Part shown: positions 34,201 through 45,600 of the stretch, in pieces | Layout of the letters: every line of letters starts with the position of its first letter | Numbering within the stretch: position 1 is the stretch's first letter | Assembly (NCBI GenBank): GCA_034008185.1 | Contig: CM067082.1 | Location: 83,885,684 to 83,949,683, forward strand | Length of the DNA stretch: 64,000 bases | Reading direction: 5' to 3' | Source: Gorsachius magnificus | Taxonomy: Eukaryota; Chordata; Aves; Pelecaniformes; Ardeidae | The notes under the pieces: generated by a model | What the model saw: only the letters and a program-made list of their open reading frames with translations | The model's database searches: none | Told to the model about the DNA's origin: nothing | Translations under genes and position numbers: made by a program

Positions 34201-36208
34201 TCTAAATTGTTCTAATAAGGTCAATAGCTTCTATTTGTTAACCTTCTGTTGCTTGTGCCCATTTACAGCTACAGCGAAGTCGCAATTAAAAGTGCAGCCA
34301 TACGAATTGCTGGTTTTCAGGTAGTCCTTTTGCAATACCTGCTTTTTTCCGTATTCAACTCTTCATGACTGAGTGTTCATATTTCTTGACCCAAGTGCAA
34401 ATGCGTGCTGGCATTAACACTTCAGACTTCAGGAACCCCATAGCCCTGCCAGCAGAGGGTTAAACTCCAGAACTATTGTTGTATGTGAGTAGAATTGTCC
34501 AGTTTGAAATGGAGTTTGTAAAATTATGACTTTCCATCAAATGGCTTCTAGGAAAATCTTAGTTCTGAAACAAAAGTAAAAATTTTAAGTAGTGTGTACA
34601 AAAAAGTTAACAACATACAGTAAATTAATGGGATAAATATTTATGTAACCATGAACAGCAAAAGCCTACAATGTAGGATAATGTGGCATTTTTACATGAA
34701 ACGGGTCATTAAACTTACTGTACTGTTGCAGTTGAGGGGGAAATAAATAGTTGGTTTGTATTCACAGGTTTGGTTTCATGAATAAAACTACTGTATGAGT
34801 TTCAAAAATGTTAGATAAAAGAAGTTTCTGGCATATGAGTTCTTTAATTGAAATTGAAAAAGTGTTGCTCTCTTAAATTAGATGTCTAGACAGGGGAGAT
34901 GCATTTCCTTTTACCCAAGAGAGCTGAATATTCTCTAAATCTAGATTCGAGATTTTACAGGCAGATGAGATGCGAATCAGCTGTTTCAGAAAAGTTAACA
35001 GGCGTTTTTGTGTTGCATAATTATTTGTGTGCAGAGGCCCTGTGTGTATGAGCCCTTTCCTTCCTGAGCAATAGTGCTATCTGAGTTACAGATTTAAAAA
35101 TAAATTTCTCACTTTGCCTGGCAGCAGCCTTCACAATGCCTGCCTGTGTCTTGCTTATTGGAAGTGTGGATGTGTTTTGCAAGAAGCTGGTTAAACCTAA
35201 TCCTATTTTTTGGTGATGGTTATATAGATGGATGAGTATATTTTATGTTGGTTAAATCCTGCTCAGGGATTCAAAGTCTGACTGCTGAAGGGTTTTAACC
35301 TGGGGGCAGCCTACCAACACTTCAGGATTTTTTTTTCCTGTTTGTTATTGAATACTCCTTGTTCCTTTTGACACAGACCTCAATCAGTGCATTTCATACC
35401 GTTATTTCAGTAGTTAACTGGAGGACAGTGTTTTGAAAATAGTGAGTGGCAGTCTAATGTTCTAACATTGTAAGACTCATTTTTTTAAACATGCCTTCTA
35501 TCATTATTCATTGATTTTTATTATTTTAGGAGCAAGACCAGTGCAGAATCCCATGCTGATGCAGTGTTTGCTTAAATTAACATGCATTCTATTTTTGAAA
35601 TAGTTTTGGGTTACTTAGATTTAGTGTTAAATACCAGCATAAAGCTCTTAAAGCTTTTTGCTCACATGAGAAAAGTCAGCAGATTCAGGTTTATTTTAAA
35701 CATTAAAATCCAAAGTTGGCTAATTGTTGTAATGCCATTTGCAGCTTTGCAAAACTTGGATCTTTAGAAACTTCTCAACTTGTTCACTGTTTAAAGTGTA
35801 TGTGATCCTGTTTTGTACAATCTTAGCCTTGGTGCCAACAACCTAACTTTTAATAAATGTGAAATGATTGCATTACTGACTGTAGTCTTTACCCTGAATC
35901 CTTATAAGCAAGTAGAGATGTTTCATGAAATGCAGCAGACAGCTACCCACCCTTTAAGACTTACTGTTATTGTGATTTTCTTTTATGCATCTTTAACTTA
36001 CACAGTATCCCATCACTACTCAAATTCTTTTGCTTTATTGCTTTGTCTATCATGTTATATAAATCTAAGAAGCCAAAGAAAGGTGAGCTGGTTTGGGGGG
36101 GTTTTTTGCCCTTTGACTACTTTTGCCAAGTTCCCACAGGGCATCCCATTTTCCAAGTCGAGTAATTGTAGAGATGTAAACTGTCTGATTTCCACACAAG
36201 CCCCCTAC
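31285..36208. other. Probable intron with a possible conserved element
   Basis: AT-rich sequence. 34269-34320 is a CpG-containing 52-base segment with acceptor CCCATTTACAG and donor TTTTCAG|GTAGTC, open in one frame (YSEVAIKSAAIRIAGFQ); it may be an exon or a conserved noncoding element. A minus frame at 33809-34114 has no features. Nothing else is recognised. Confidence 0.35.
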
Positions 36209-36406
36209 TCCAGGGCCAGCTGTGACAGGACAAGGGGTAATGGTTTTAAACTAAACCGGGGTAGATTTAGACTGGATATAAGGAGGAAATTCTTTACAAC
36301 GAGGGTGGTGAAACACTGGAACGGGTTGCCCAGAGAGGTGGTGGAGGCCCCATCCCTGGGAACATTCAAGGCCAGGTTGGACGGGGCTCTGAGCAACCTG
36401 ATCTAG
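36209..36406 (+). pseudogene. CR1 ORF2 C-terminal remnant
   Basis: 65 codons plus stop encoding the extreme C-terminus of CR1 ORF2: [20 protein letters not shown], then [20 protein letters not shown], then LDGALSNLI and stop. The frame is intact to the natural stop, but the endonuclease and RT domains are gone. Because it is intact, it adds an apparent host-like open frame that starts in unrelated DNA at 35813. Confidence 0.94.
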
Positions 36407-36495
36407 TTAGCGGTGTCCCTGCTCACTGCAGGGGGGTTGGACTAGATGACCTCTAGGGGTCCCTTCCAACCGAAAACTTTCTATGATTCTATGAT
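36209..36495 (+). mobile_element. CR1 retrotransposon, 3' 287 bp
   Basis: A plus-oriented, 5'-truncated CR1. It comprises the last 65 codons of ORF2, a short 3'UTR with GGACTAGATGACCTCTAGGG and CCCTTCCAACC, and the terminal repeats CTATGATTCTATGAT ending at 36495. The 3' tail matches the fragment at 326-382. Its upstream edge is fused to non-CR1 sequence, which makes a misleading 197-codon open frame from 35813. Confidence 0.96.
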
Positions 36496-39400
36496 AACTC
36501 TTGAGGGAAGATAAAGTGCATAGTTGATCTTAATTTTTAAGTTGTAATTGTGTGGATATTGCTGTGGATACGCAGCCTGAGGAAATTGTGAATCAGTTAT
36601 TGAATGTGTGAATGGCAATGCTCGTGACATAGATCTTTAAAACCACGTCGATTCAGGATGTTTATTATAATTGGCATGGTGCAGATTGAAAAAGTAGAAG
36701 TACATGTTTTCTAGCCTTAGGAAAAAGTGATTCTTTGATAATACGGTAGTTAAAGCCTTCATCCACAAACATATTACAGATGCTTTCCTCCCATTGAAAC
36801 ATGGCATAAGGTGTTTAAATAGCTTGGCAGGTTTTGTCCTGAGTAGTTTCATCAGATTTAGATATCTCTATCATGGGATGATACGAATTTTCCAAATTGG
36901 TTACCTTCAGTGAGGTGATGATGCAAATGGAGACATTTTGAAGAATTCCACTTCTGCAAATCGCATTTATATGAAAAGCTTTTGGAAGCTATGGAGATGG
37001 GGCTGGATGAGATTTTGAGACTGAGCAGTCTGGGACTGTTCTCAAGCCCACTCAAAAACCTGTCCCTACTTTTTCTTTTTGAAAGCTGTTAAGTGAACAA
37101 CAGTTAAGCCATCACCTGAGAGAAAAGCTGGTATAGATTGAGCTGGTTATTCTGTTCTCTTCAGTTGTGTGCTTTTAGCCAATGTGTATTGCAGATTCTA
37201 ATTTTGTATCTCCTTGACAGTACCAATACTATTTTCCTTTTGGTACAAAAGTGGGGAAGCCTGAAACTTTAAAGGTTGTAGGAAGTTTTCTGGTAATGGA
37301 GGGAAGGAAGTGGGCAAAATGAAGATGGTGGTGAGAAATGGGCAAGAGCCTGTGTTAGAGCGTCTCTATTTGTCCTATGGTTATCTACATTCCACCTTTC
37401 TTGAGGCTATTAAGAAACTAGAGTCAAGATTAGGACTTGTGGTTTCATGACTTCTGTAAAGGATAGAGTGGGAAACAATTAAAGCAGTAAATAAATCTTG
37501 GGTTTACTGTTCTGTCAGCAGTAGATAGGGTTCCAGTGAAGTATCTGGTGTGCCTTATCCCAACAATGCTACTTATTAGAACTTTCCTAATGTCTGTAGA
37601 AAAAAAAATAGTTAAGGCCGTGTACATCTTCTCCATTACTTTGAAACTTCTGGGGCTGATGGAAAGAACATGACTTGTTGGTACTGTGAGATTGTCTATA
37701 TCATCTGTTTGTCCCAAAGTGGTGTGTGTGGTGTCTCCTGCCAGGATCTTGTCTGGTGGGTTTTCCTGGTTTTTTAGAGGCTTGGAACTGATTTAAAATG
37801 TTTGTAGTTAACATGGTGGTATTTCTTTATACCTCATATGTAATACTTATACAGAAGAAAGTTTTGAACAGTATGGGTAGTATACAGTGGTAAACAAGGA
37901 TCTAAAATGGCTTTAAGTGTGTGAAGTGTTGGGCTTATGTGTTTTTTTTTAAAAACTCTTAAATGCTCCTGGCTTTCTGTGGTGTCAGAAGGGGCAACAA
38001 TGGAGAACTATTCCACAAAGGATCTCTTAAACCAATGGTTATAGTAGAGTGGTGAGAACATTGCCACTGGTCACATAGTGTTCACTTTGTGTAGAAACCA
38101 GCTTTGTGTTTTGGTACTGTTTTAGGGTTTAGACATAAAAATAAATCACTGTGGAATAAAATAGGCTGTTACATGAGGGCTGGCCTGCAGTAACCAATGC
38201 TGTGCCTGCCATGGCAGTAACCTGGTTAGTTATGCCACGTGTGCAGAGAGTTTGGGGGTTTGGGGATTTCATATGTATGTATTCCATGGATTCACTAATG
38301 CCTGTTGATCTTCTGCAATAGCAATGCTTTCCTTTTTATCTGAGGCCTCAGAAGACCCATATGTATTACTTCCTGGCTTTACTTCACTTTTTGTTAAATT
38401 ACATTAACCCAACAATTTAACAATTTCACAGCAAACCTTGGATTGTAGGGCTCTGTTTTGAAGATAGTGCATGAAAGTGTATGAAAACTATTGCATATGA
38501 AAATATTTTACAGTCAGTCTTCAGAAAATGTAACAATGCTGCTGCTTGAACTTCTTTCAGGGAGGAATTTATTAGTCTTGCTGAGTGTTTTTCCAGCTGA
38601 TACCATAGACCACAATTGTCTCATCCATAAGGAGTTCTATACGCACAGCCTGAATGTGTTTAAGAACTTGCATAGCAGGTTGCTTTGTAAGGAGCTATTG
38701 CTTGCAATAACCAAGTGCTTAAAAAAAATTTGGTTGACACTAGCACTTGATGGTCTTAACGTAGCTTAACTTCCAAAATTCATGTCTTCCCTACTAAGGG
38801 AGGACTGCTTCATGGGCACGCTATAGTTGAATTTATGCGCTTTCTGTTTTCTTGCCTGAATTTGAGCAGACCAAGCAAATCACAGCCCTGTTGTCCTCGA
38901 GTGCGTAGCACTGCAATGCAGCAAATATGCCACAAGGTGGCCCAACAATATAGCACCTCAAGCATTGCTTAAAAGTTCTTGGTTCACTTCACACCACGGT
39001 ATTTCACTACAGTTTAGCACTAATGTGAAAGCACTTGTTCTGCATGGTGCTGCAACCTGCTATCAGGTTTTGAGGAATACATGGTTACTTCAGTGCATCA
39101 CTGTGGTCTGTATTGGACAAGTATAGAAACCACAAGGTGTCCTCTATGTGCTTTTATAGTGCGATATTACAGCAGACTTGTTTCAGTGACTTTTTGGAAT
39201 TGATTCATCTGAAGGCAATTTGTTGCTTGCTTCTGAAGCTTTAATTGAAAATTTGTTCTTAAGCCCTTCAAAGTAGGGATTGCCTTACTGTTTGTAGGGA
39301 GAGAAAATGGAAATACTATTATTTTTATGATACTGAAATATGAACTCTTTCCCAAAAAGTTAAAATACAAATGACCACGCAGCTGTGGGAAGAAACATGA

Positions 39401-42400
39401 TACTTGGGATACTAATCTTCATAATATGCCTGGGACCAAAAAGTGACTATAAAAGTGTCACCTTGTTTTAAAATAAAAATGGGAAGTTCTCAGAGAACAG
39501 GATGATCTTTCAGCCCACACAACTTGCAATTTGACCTAGTAAAACTTCTTTCTAATTCTGGCTTGGACACCAGTAGGAATGCTAAAACAGAAATGTCAGT
39601 GGTGCCCAGGCTAGAATGGATGCTGGTTTGTCTTCTGCTGATGGCAGCTAATGCTTCCTAAGGCTGCTGGTGTGGGGTGAGGGGAGGTAGGTTTGCCACT
39701 GAGGTAGGGAAGGGAGGATGCTGAAGACTCAGGAAAAAACTGAATGTTTCCAGTGTGAAGATGCAGATCTTGTGAAAATGCAAACTTATGCTGGGGACTT
39801 CTGGGTTCTATTACCTCTCCTGCTTCTCCATGTTGTGACCGCATCTTGTCAGCACGTTAGTAGTAAGTATATGATGATCTGACTGCTGATCTTTCTGGGA
39901 CTGGGAATGCAGGCCAGAACAAGTCTGGCTGAAAGAGATGGGTATCATACAATTACCTGCTAAATCTTGAACTATTCTGATCTGTAGTTGTTTGTTTAGG
40001 CTTCACAGCTGGTAGAAAATGAAACTAACATTTTTCCTTGTAGCTGTGGAAAATGACTGGTGTAATGAAGTGATATCTTATATTGACTACCATATTAGGG
40101 GCTAAACCCCCTGTGACTGAAATCAAGAAGAGAGAAGGAACAGCAAAGGCATCTTGGATACTGAAACTGCTGTGCTATTCTAATATAGGATGATGATGGA
40201 CATGTTTCACTAATCACACTGATGTGGCATGCTTAGAAGTAGTCAGAAACAAGTGCTTACTAATCTGTTTTAACTTTTGGTAACTAACGCGCATGTAGTA
40301 TAGATCTGGAATTCATCCAGTGGTAGTGAGAAGGAATTTTAAATAGAAGTCTTCCTGCTGTAGTCAGAACTTCAGTAAGATGACGTTCACCCAATTCTTT
40401 TAGTTTAATTTTGCATCTGGAAATAAATAAAGGTTTTGAACTCTGACAAGATTAAAAAAATAGCTGGAGGACTGCATAGAAGGCAGCAGAGCTACTGCAG
40501 CTCCCTACCAGCTTGCTGGAAGGGTGGCTGCAGCCTGGCAGCGCAGGGTGGCTCAGGCTGGCTGTCCCTTGTGGAGTGCGTTAAGGTACCCTTTCCTCCT
40601 GTTGGTAAGGTTTTGGCCAGGACAAAGAATTGTTGTGGTGCCTCAGCTGAATGCAGGCTGTACAAATTGCTCTGGCAGCCATGATGTTTGTATGGCCAAG
40701 AAGCGGGGGTTGGGCCTTAAAGGAACTGGAGGCTGAGAGCAGTTTTGTAGAACTGGAGCCCTTGAGGTAGAAATTGTTTGGTTAAATGCACATGCTTGTC
40801 TGCCCTTCATAATGGACTAGCTAACACTGACTGGTCTCAAACAGCAGATCTTTGGAAGGGAGGATCCAGGATGCTTAGTGCTACCTTTCTAACCATAGAC
40901 AAAACCTCAGGAAGGGAAATTTGGTGAATACCAAACTGCACCACAGCTGCTTTGCTCATAGCTTTGTTCTGAGATCTCCCTTTTTGAACTAGCAGGCTTT
41001 TTTTTCTTTCGTAGCCCTGTGCTCTTGAATTGCCTCTGCATAGCATACTGACCAAAGGATCTTTGCTGGAAGCAGGACCATGGTAAAGGAAAGGGGAAAT
41101 GCTGTGTCTAGACTAAACCACAGCTCTTCCTCTGACGTGGCCAGTTCTACCCAACCCAAACCTGTAATGGAGGGACTGGTGAGACAGTTAAAGGCTTAGG
41201 CTATTTTAGATGCTCACTTAGGGTGCGGGCAAGGAAAGTCAAGTCTTGTACTTGCCCCACATAACCATGTTTGTCCTACAAATGAGTGGGTTCTGTGTTA
41301 CTTGCTCAGGCAAGAGCAAAATACAGACTCTAATGGGGGTAAAGGGAAGCAGTCTCTCAGCATAAGTTTACAAACTTGGCAAGATGCTTCAGCAGAAACA
41401 TGAAGAGTAAATGGTTTTATATTTGAGCCTGATATGGTAGAAAGTGTTTCCTTCCAGACCCCTGCAATGTCCGGTCTCTTGAGTGATTAGTTCCTTGGCG
41501 ATACTAATGGTTATACATCCAACAAAGCCACAAATTGCTATTTCACCTTATTACAATACATAACAGCAAATTCTAATGTGGCTTTACTCCATGTAATTTG
41601 AACTAAAGTCATCCTTCTCTTCTACTTCCTCCCCCCATTTTTTTCTCTTGGTTAGTAGCCACTATGGCTTCTGCATACAATCCTTGAACGGGCTCCTGCT
41701 AGTTGGGCTATTTGAAATTAATCATGGGGTTGGATGAAAACATTAATGATGATAATGTATCACTTGAATTCATTGATTTGCAGTGTCTCAATATACTCCT
41801 TAATCATTGCTTGGAGACTTTGGATTCAGAACAAATTTGGGGCTTTGATACCAATAAGGAGACTTCTTTGCTTTAAGAGAACCAATTTTTCTAAGAAAAA
41901 GTGGCAGAATCAAAACCTAAAACTTCAAACAACAAATAGATTCAAGATCCCTAACTTGTAAGCACACTAGAGTATTCTGCTGAAGGTCACTGCTATCTCC
42001 AGGCAAAAGGCGATATTGTTGTGGGGGCACTTTGTATTGTCCCTGTACCCCTCCCCTCCCCAGGTAGTAGGCAAACATCTCCAGGATTGCAAATGGAATG
42101 ACCCAGAACTGGCTCCAGGTACAACCTCTTATTAACCTGTAACTGGGGTAGACAGAAAATAATACTCCAATAAACTATCACTGAAAATTGTGCCACTTAT
42201 GGAGAAAAACCCTGGATCAATGAGTACAGGTGCCTATCTCCTGTAGTGCCTTCATTCATTGTGCTGTGCAAGTGAAAACATGCTTTTCTCACACTTAAGC
42301 AAGATGCATATCTATTTTTAGTAGTACCATCAGGCTTTTTTGTGATAAGATATGTATGTGTGTAAATGTTTGGGCATATATATATGCATGTGCTATTTAT

Positions 42401-45329
42401 CTGTTTTTCTCTCATGAAGCAAAAACTTGAATGTGTCAGGGCCAGGGTGGTGGTGGGGTTTATAAGGTGTGTCTAGTTTGTATGTCGGCTCCTGGAACAA
42501 GAAAGCAAATGCTTGAAGTCTTCTGGCAAAGTTATTTTAAAATGACTTCAGCTTTTTTTCTTAACCGCAGAGCCTCATACTTGTGTTCTGTGTTATAATA
42601 GAATAATTGCTTTTTTCTTTCTCTAGTTTTTAAAAGCAAATAGAAAATGTTTCAGGAAGAGGTGACTGCTTAATCATGCCTTCCTGCCTTGTCATGGAAA
42701 CCTGAAATCTTTCACCTCTGGTGAAATCACTCTTTTTTTCTTAGACTGAAGACCGAGAAAGGTGGCAGGAATGGTTGGAATCTGCTTTTTTCTAAAACAG
42801 AAGTTGTCCTATTTGGGGTTTGGTTTACTCCATGTAGATTCGACTTTTTTGTAGCTTCTAAACAGTTTTGGTAGGTTCAAAGCTCACGTAAGTGTGGTAA
42901 GTATATTCTGTTGCAAGTATGTAGGAAAGAATATTTTTCCAGCCTCTACCCTGTCTGCGAAAGGAGAACAAGTCTTTTGGCAAAAACAGAAAGGAAAAAC
43001 TGGCATTGAAAAGAGCCAGTATTAAAATGATGAGACTTGAAAGGATGCTGTAGGAAAAGCTGGAGTGAGGGAGGGAACGGGGATTCCCCTTCCCCTCCTA
43101 CTAGTAAATGTTCGCTATTCTTTTTAGTAGTAAAGGTGTTTCTCTTCTTGGATAAGCAGGCTAACAGTAGTGTCCTGGTAGGAAAACCTACCTGACATGC
43201 GTTGCTGCTGTTTTGTACAATATTAACTTGTATCACCACTATGATGGGTCTATAGTCAAAGAGCAGATGTCTGTAGTCACTGTCCTTTCCTGAGAGAGGT
43301 GGGGAGGGGAAACTAAAGGATCAGGCATATTACTTGGAGTAGAAGGTCCCCTTATAAACTAGCTTGTTTCTATGTTCCCTGAGAGGTGTTTATCACTGGA
43401 TAAATATTTGATGTATGTTCTGATACAGCAGAGTTACGTTGTGTTATATCATCTTATTCTGGCTAAAAGGGCAGTCCTCTGCAATAGTGCTCTTCTATTT
43501 GTGTGGGTTTAAAAATAAAATACAGAAAAGTGTGTGTGTCTGCAGGGCCAGGTGGTTCTGTCTGGTCTCTAAAGACAAATTAAACATACTTTGCTTCAAA
43601 ATAATGGCGCTATAGTTGTGAAGCAGTTAACCTTACAGGAGAAAAAGTTTTGCTTTACTGTTCCTGCTAGTAAGGGACACCGAAAAATTAAAATATATAT
43701 GTGAAGCACAGAGTTCTGTCAAGAACTAGAAGCAACCAGAATTTAGTTTTGACAAGGGTAGGTTTATTCGATTTGTCTTGGTTTGTGTTTTTTAATGAAA
43801 TGCTTAATTTTTTTCCATTTTTCTCCTATGGAAAACTTATACCTTTTAGTCACCAATTTTATTAAGGTTTGTGTCGGGCTCTGAACATCAGCTGGGGCCC
43901 TGATGCATCTTGCATGCGACACTCCACTCACAAGTACCATGGGTCTTGGAGATTCTTTGTGCTATTTTATTCTGGTAAGAGAGGGTAAACAGGCTAATCT
44001 GGTTTTGGAGTAAATTACAGGAAATAATGTAATTTTCTTTGACAGTTTACCTTTAACCCCATAATCCTACTTGGCTAAGTTTGGGTAAAAAAAAAAATCC
44101 TATTGATATTAGGGGATTGGAATTTTACAATTCCCTTTTTTGTCATTGTGGAGTTTTTGTTAGGATGGCTTTTTTGTGTGCTTGAGACATAAACCAATAT
44201 CAGATGTGTGTTAATTTTGATGTTTTTATCCAAGCTGTTCCATTACAAGGAATTCTCATAGGTACCTTGAAAAGAGGTGACATCAAAAGAGCTTTAACAG
44301 GGTTTGTCTATGGTTCTCTAATTTTCAAGTGTAAGTTTTATCAGGTCTGGTTAATATAACAAAACAGGATAACTGTAGCTCATGCTGGAATTTAATCTCA
44401 CTGTCTAAATTACACTTACATTAAGTTATTATCTTTGGTCTGGCTTCTTGAAGGGCAGAGGGAGAGCAGAATAGTCCTTGGTACACCTATATAGGTAATT
44501 ATATATAAATGTCTTAAGACATTTTGATACCATTGAAAGAACAGCAACTATTGGCCTACAGTTTATGGCTCTTAATCTTTTTAATCTGTGTTAGGAATAC
44601 TGAAGCGCTGAAGACTTCTGTAGGAGACACTGTAATAACTCCTTCTGTTGAAGGATTTTTTCTTGTTTCCTCCCATGCAAGAACTAGTTAAGATGATATA
44701 ACATGCAAATTATGTTGACAATAATACTGTGGATAATAGGAAATAAAAAGGAAGAACATAGATTCTGATTTTTGCACAAGTCTTCATGTATCCTAGGTAA
44801 AAGATGAAAAGGTAAGCCTGATAGATGGTACTTGCATCACTAACAAAGCGATGCCTGCAAACTTCTCTAGCAGTGATCTTTTTTGGTGAAAGATTGATAC
44901 CTTAATATTGTTTTAACAAAAAAGGCCATCTCAGATTCATCTGTCAAAAAACAAGTCTGTTAATAAGGGTAATGATGCTACATAATGGTTGTTGTACACT
45001 TGATCCCTGTAACACTTTAGGCATGTTAAGGATTTATTTGTTACTTATTTGTTATTCATGTCAGAAATACACTGTTCTAACTTGCATAGACAAGCCTGCT
45101 TATCAGGAGAATGGTTCTAGTACAAGCACCAGAAGAGTACAGGCTTTTTATATGCCACCAGCAATATTATATTCCACCAGTAAAAAACGATGGGTTGAAC
45201 TGTAGTAGAGTATTTTCTGTCGGGTATCACTTTGGCATCTGTGGTCGTTGAGCAGTAGCACATGCTGTTTGCATTCTGCATGTTCCTACGCATACCACGT
45301 CTGATGTATGTACTGACGTGGGAAGGAAC
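36496..45329. other. Probable intron, no gene seen
   Basis: About 8.8 kb of AT-rich sequence without recognised repeats. 40480-40700 is GC-richer with short overlapping plus-strand frames (Trp/Cys/Gly-rich) and no splice pairing. An AT-microsatellite-like patch is near 42340-42395. A 15-base segment at 44801-44815 lies between CTAG and GTAAGC; it is too short to call as a microexon. Confidence 0.45.
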
Positions 45330-45600
45330 ACAAGGAAGGTCTGTCCTTGCACGTGGCTGGTAAGGAGGGGAGTTGGCTGCCAGCATCTCTATCCGAGAGC
45401 AGAAATTGGGTCTTGGGGCTTTCTGCCCCTGGTGCCTGTGCACAGTTCAGCCCAGTGTGGGGAGCTGCTGCTGCTGCAGCACAAAGTGGTTCCTGACCTG
45501 CAGCAGCTGCACCTGAGGAAGCCAATGTGGGGAACACCTGGGCTGAGGGTCTGTCAGCTGGGTGTTTGCAGGGGAAGGGCTTGGATTTCAGGTTTGAGAG
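45330..45600. other. GC-rich, CTG/CAG-containing patch
   Basis: A local rise in GC inside AT-rich DNA, with GCTGCTGCTGCTGCAGCAC near 45467-45483 and CTGCAGCAGCTGCACCTG near 45498-45515, which are E-box and CAGCTG rich. Both strands carry open frames of about 100 codons across it (plus 45318-45605, minus 45286-45624), typical of GC-rich noncoding DNA. CpG is not enriched as in an island. It may be a regulatory element; no exon is supported. Confidence 0.35.

Noticed and set aside
36205..36396. Minus-strand open frame at 36.2 kb
   Set aside because: Antisense shadow of the CR1 ORF2 remnant.
35813..36406. 197-codon plus-strand open frame, one of the longest in the window
   Set aside because: Its last 65 codons are the CR1 ORF2 C-terminus; the upstream 132 codons are unrelated AT-rich sequence that happens to be open. 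It is a chimera, not a gene.
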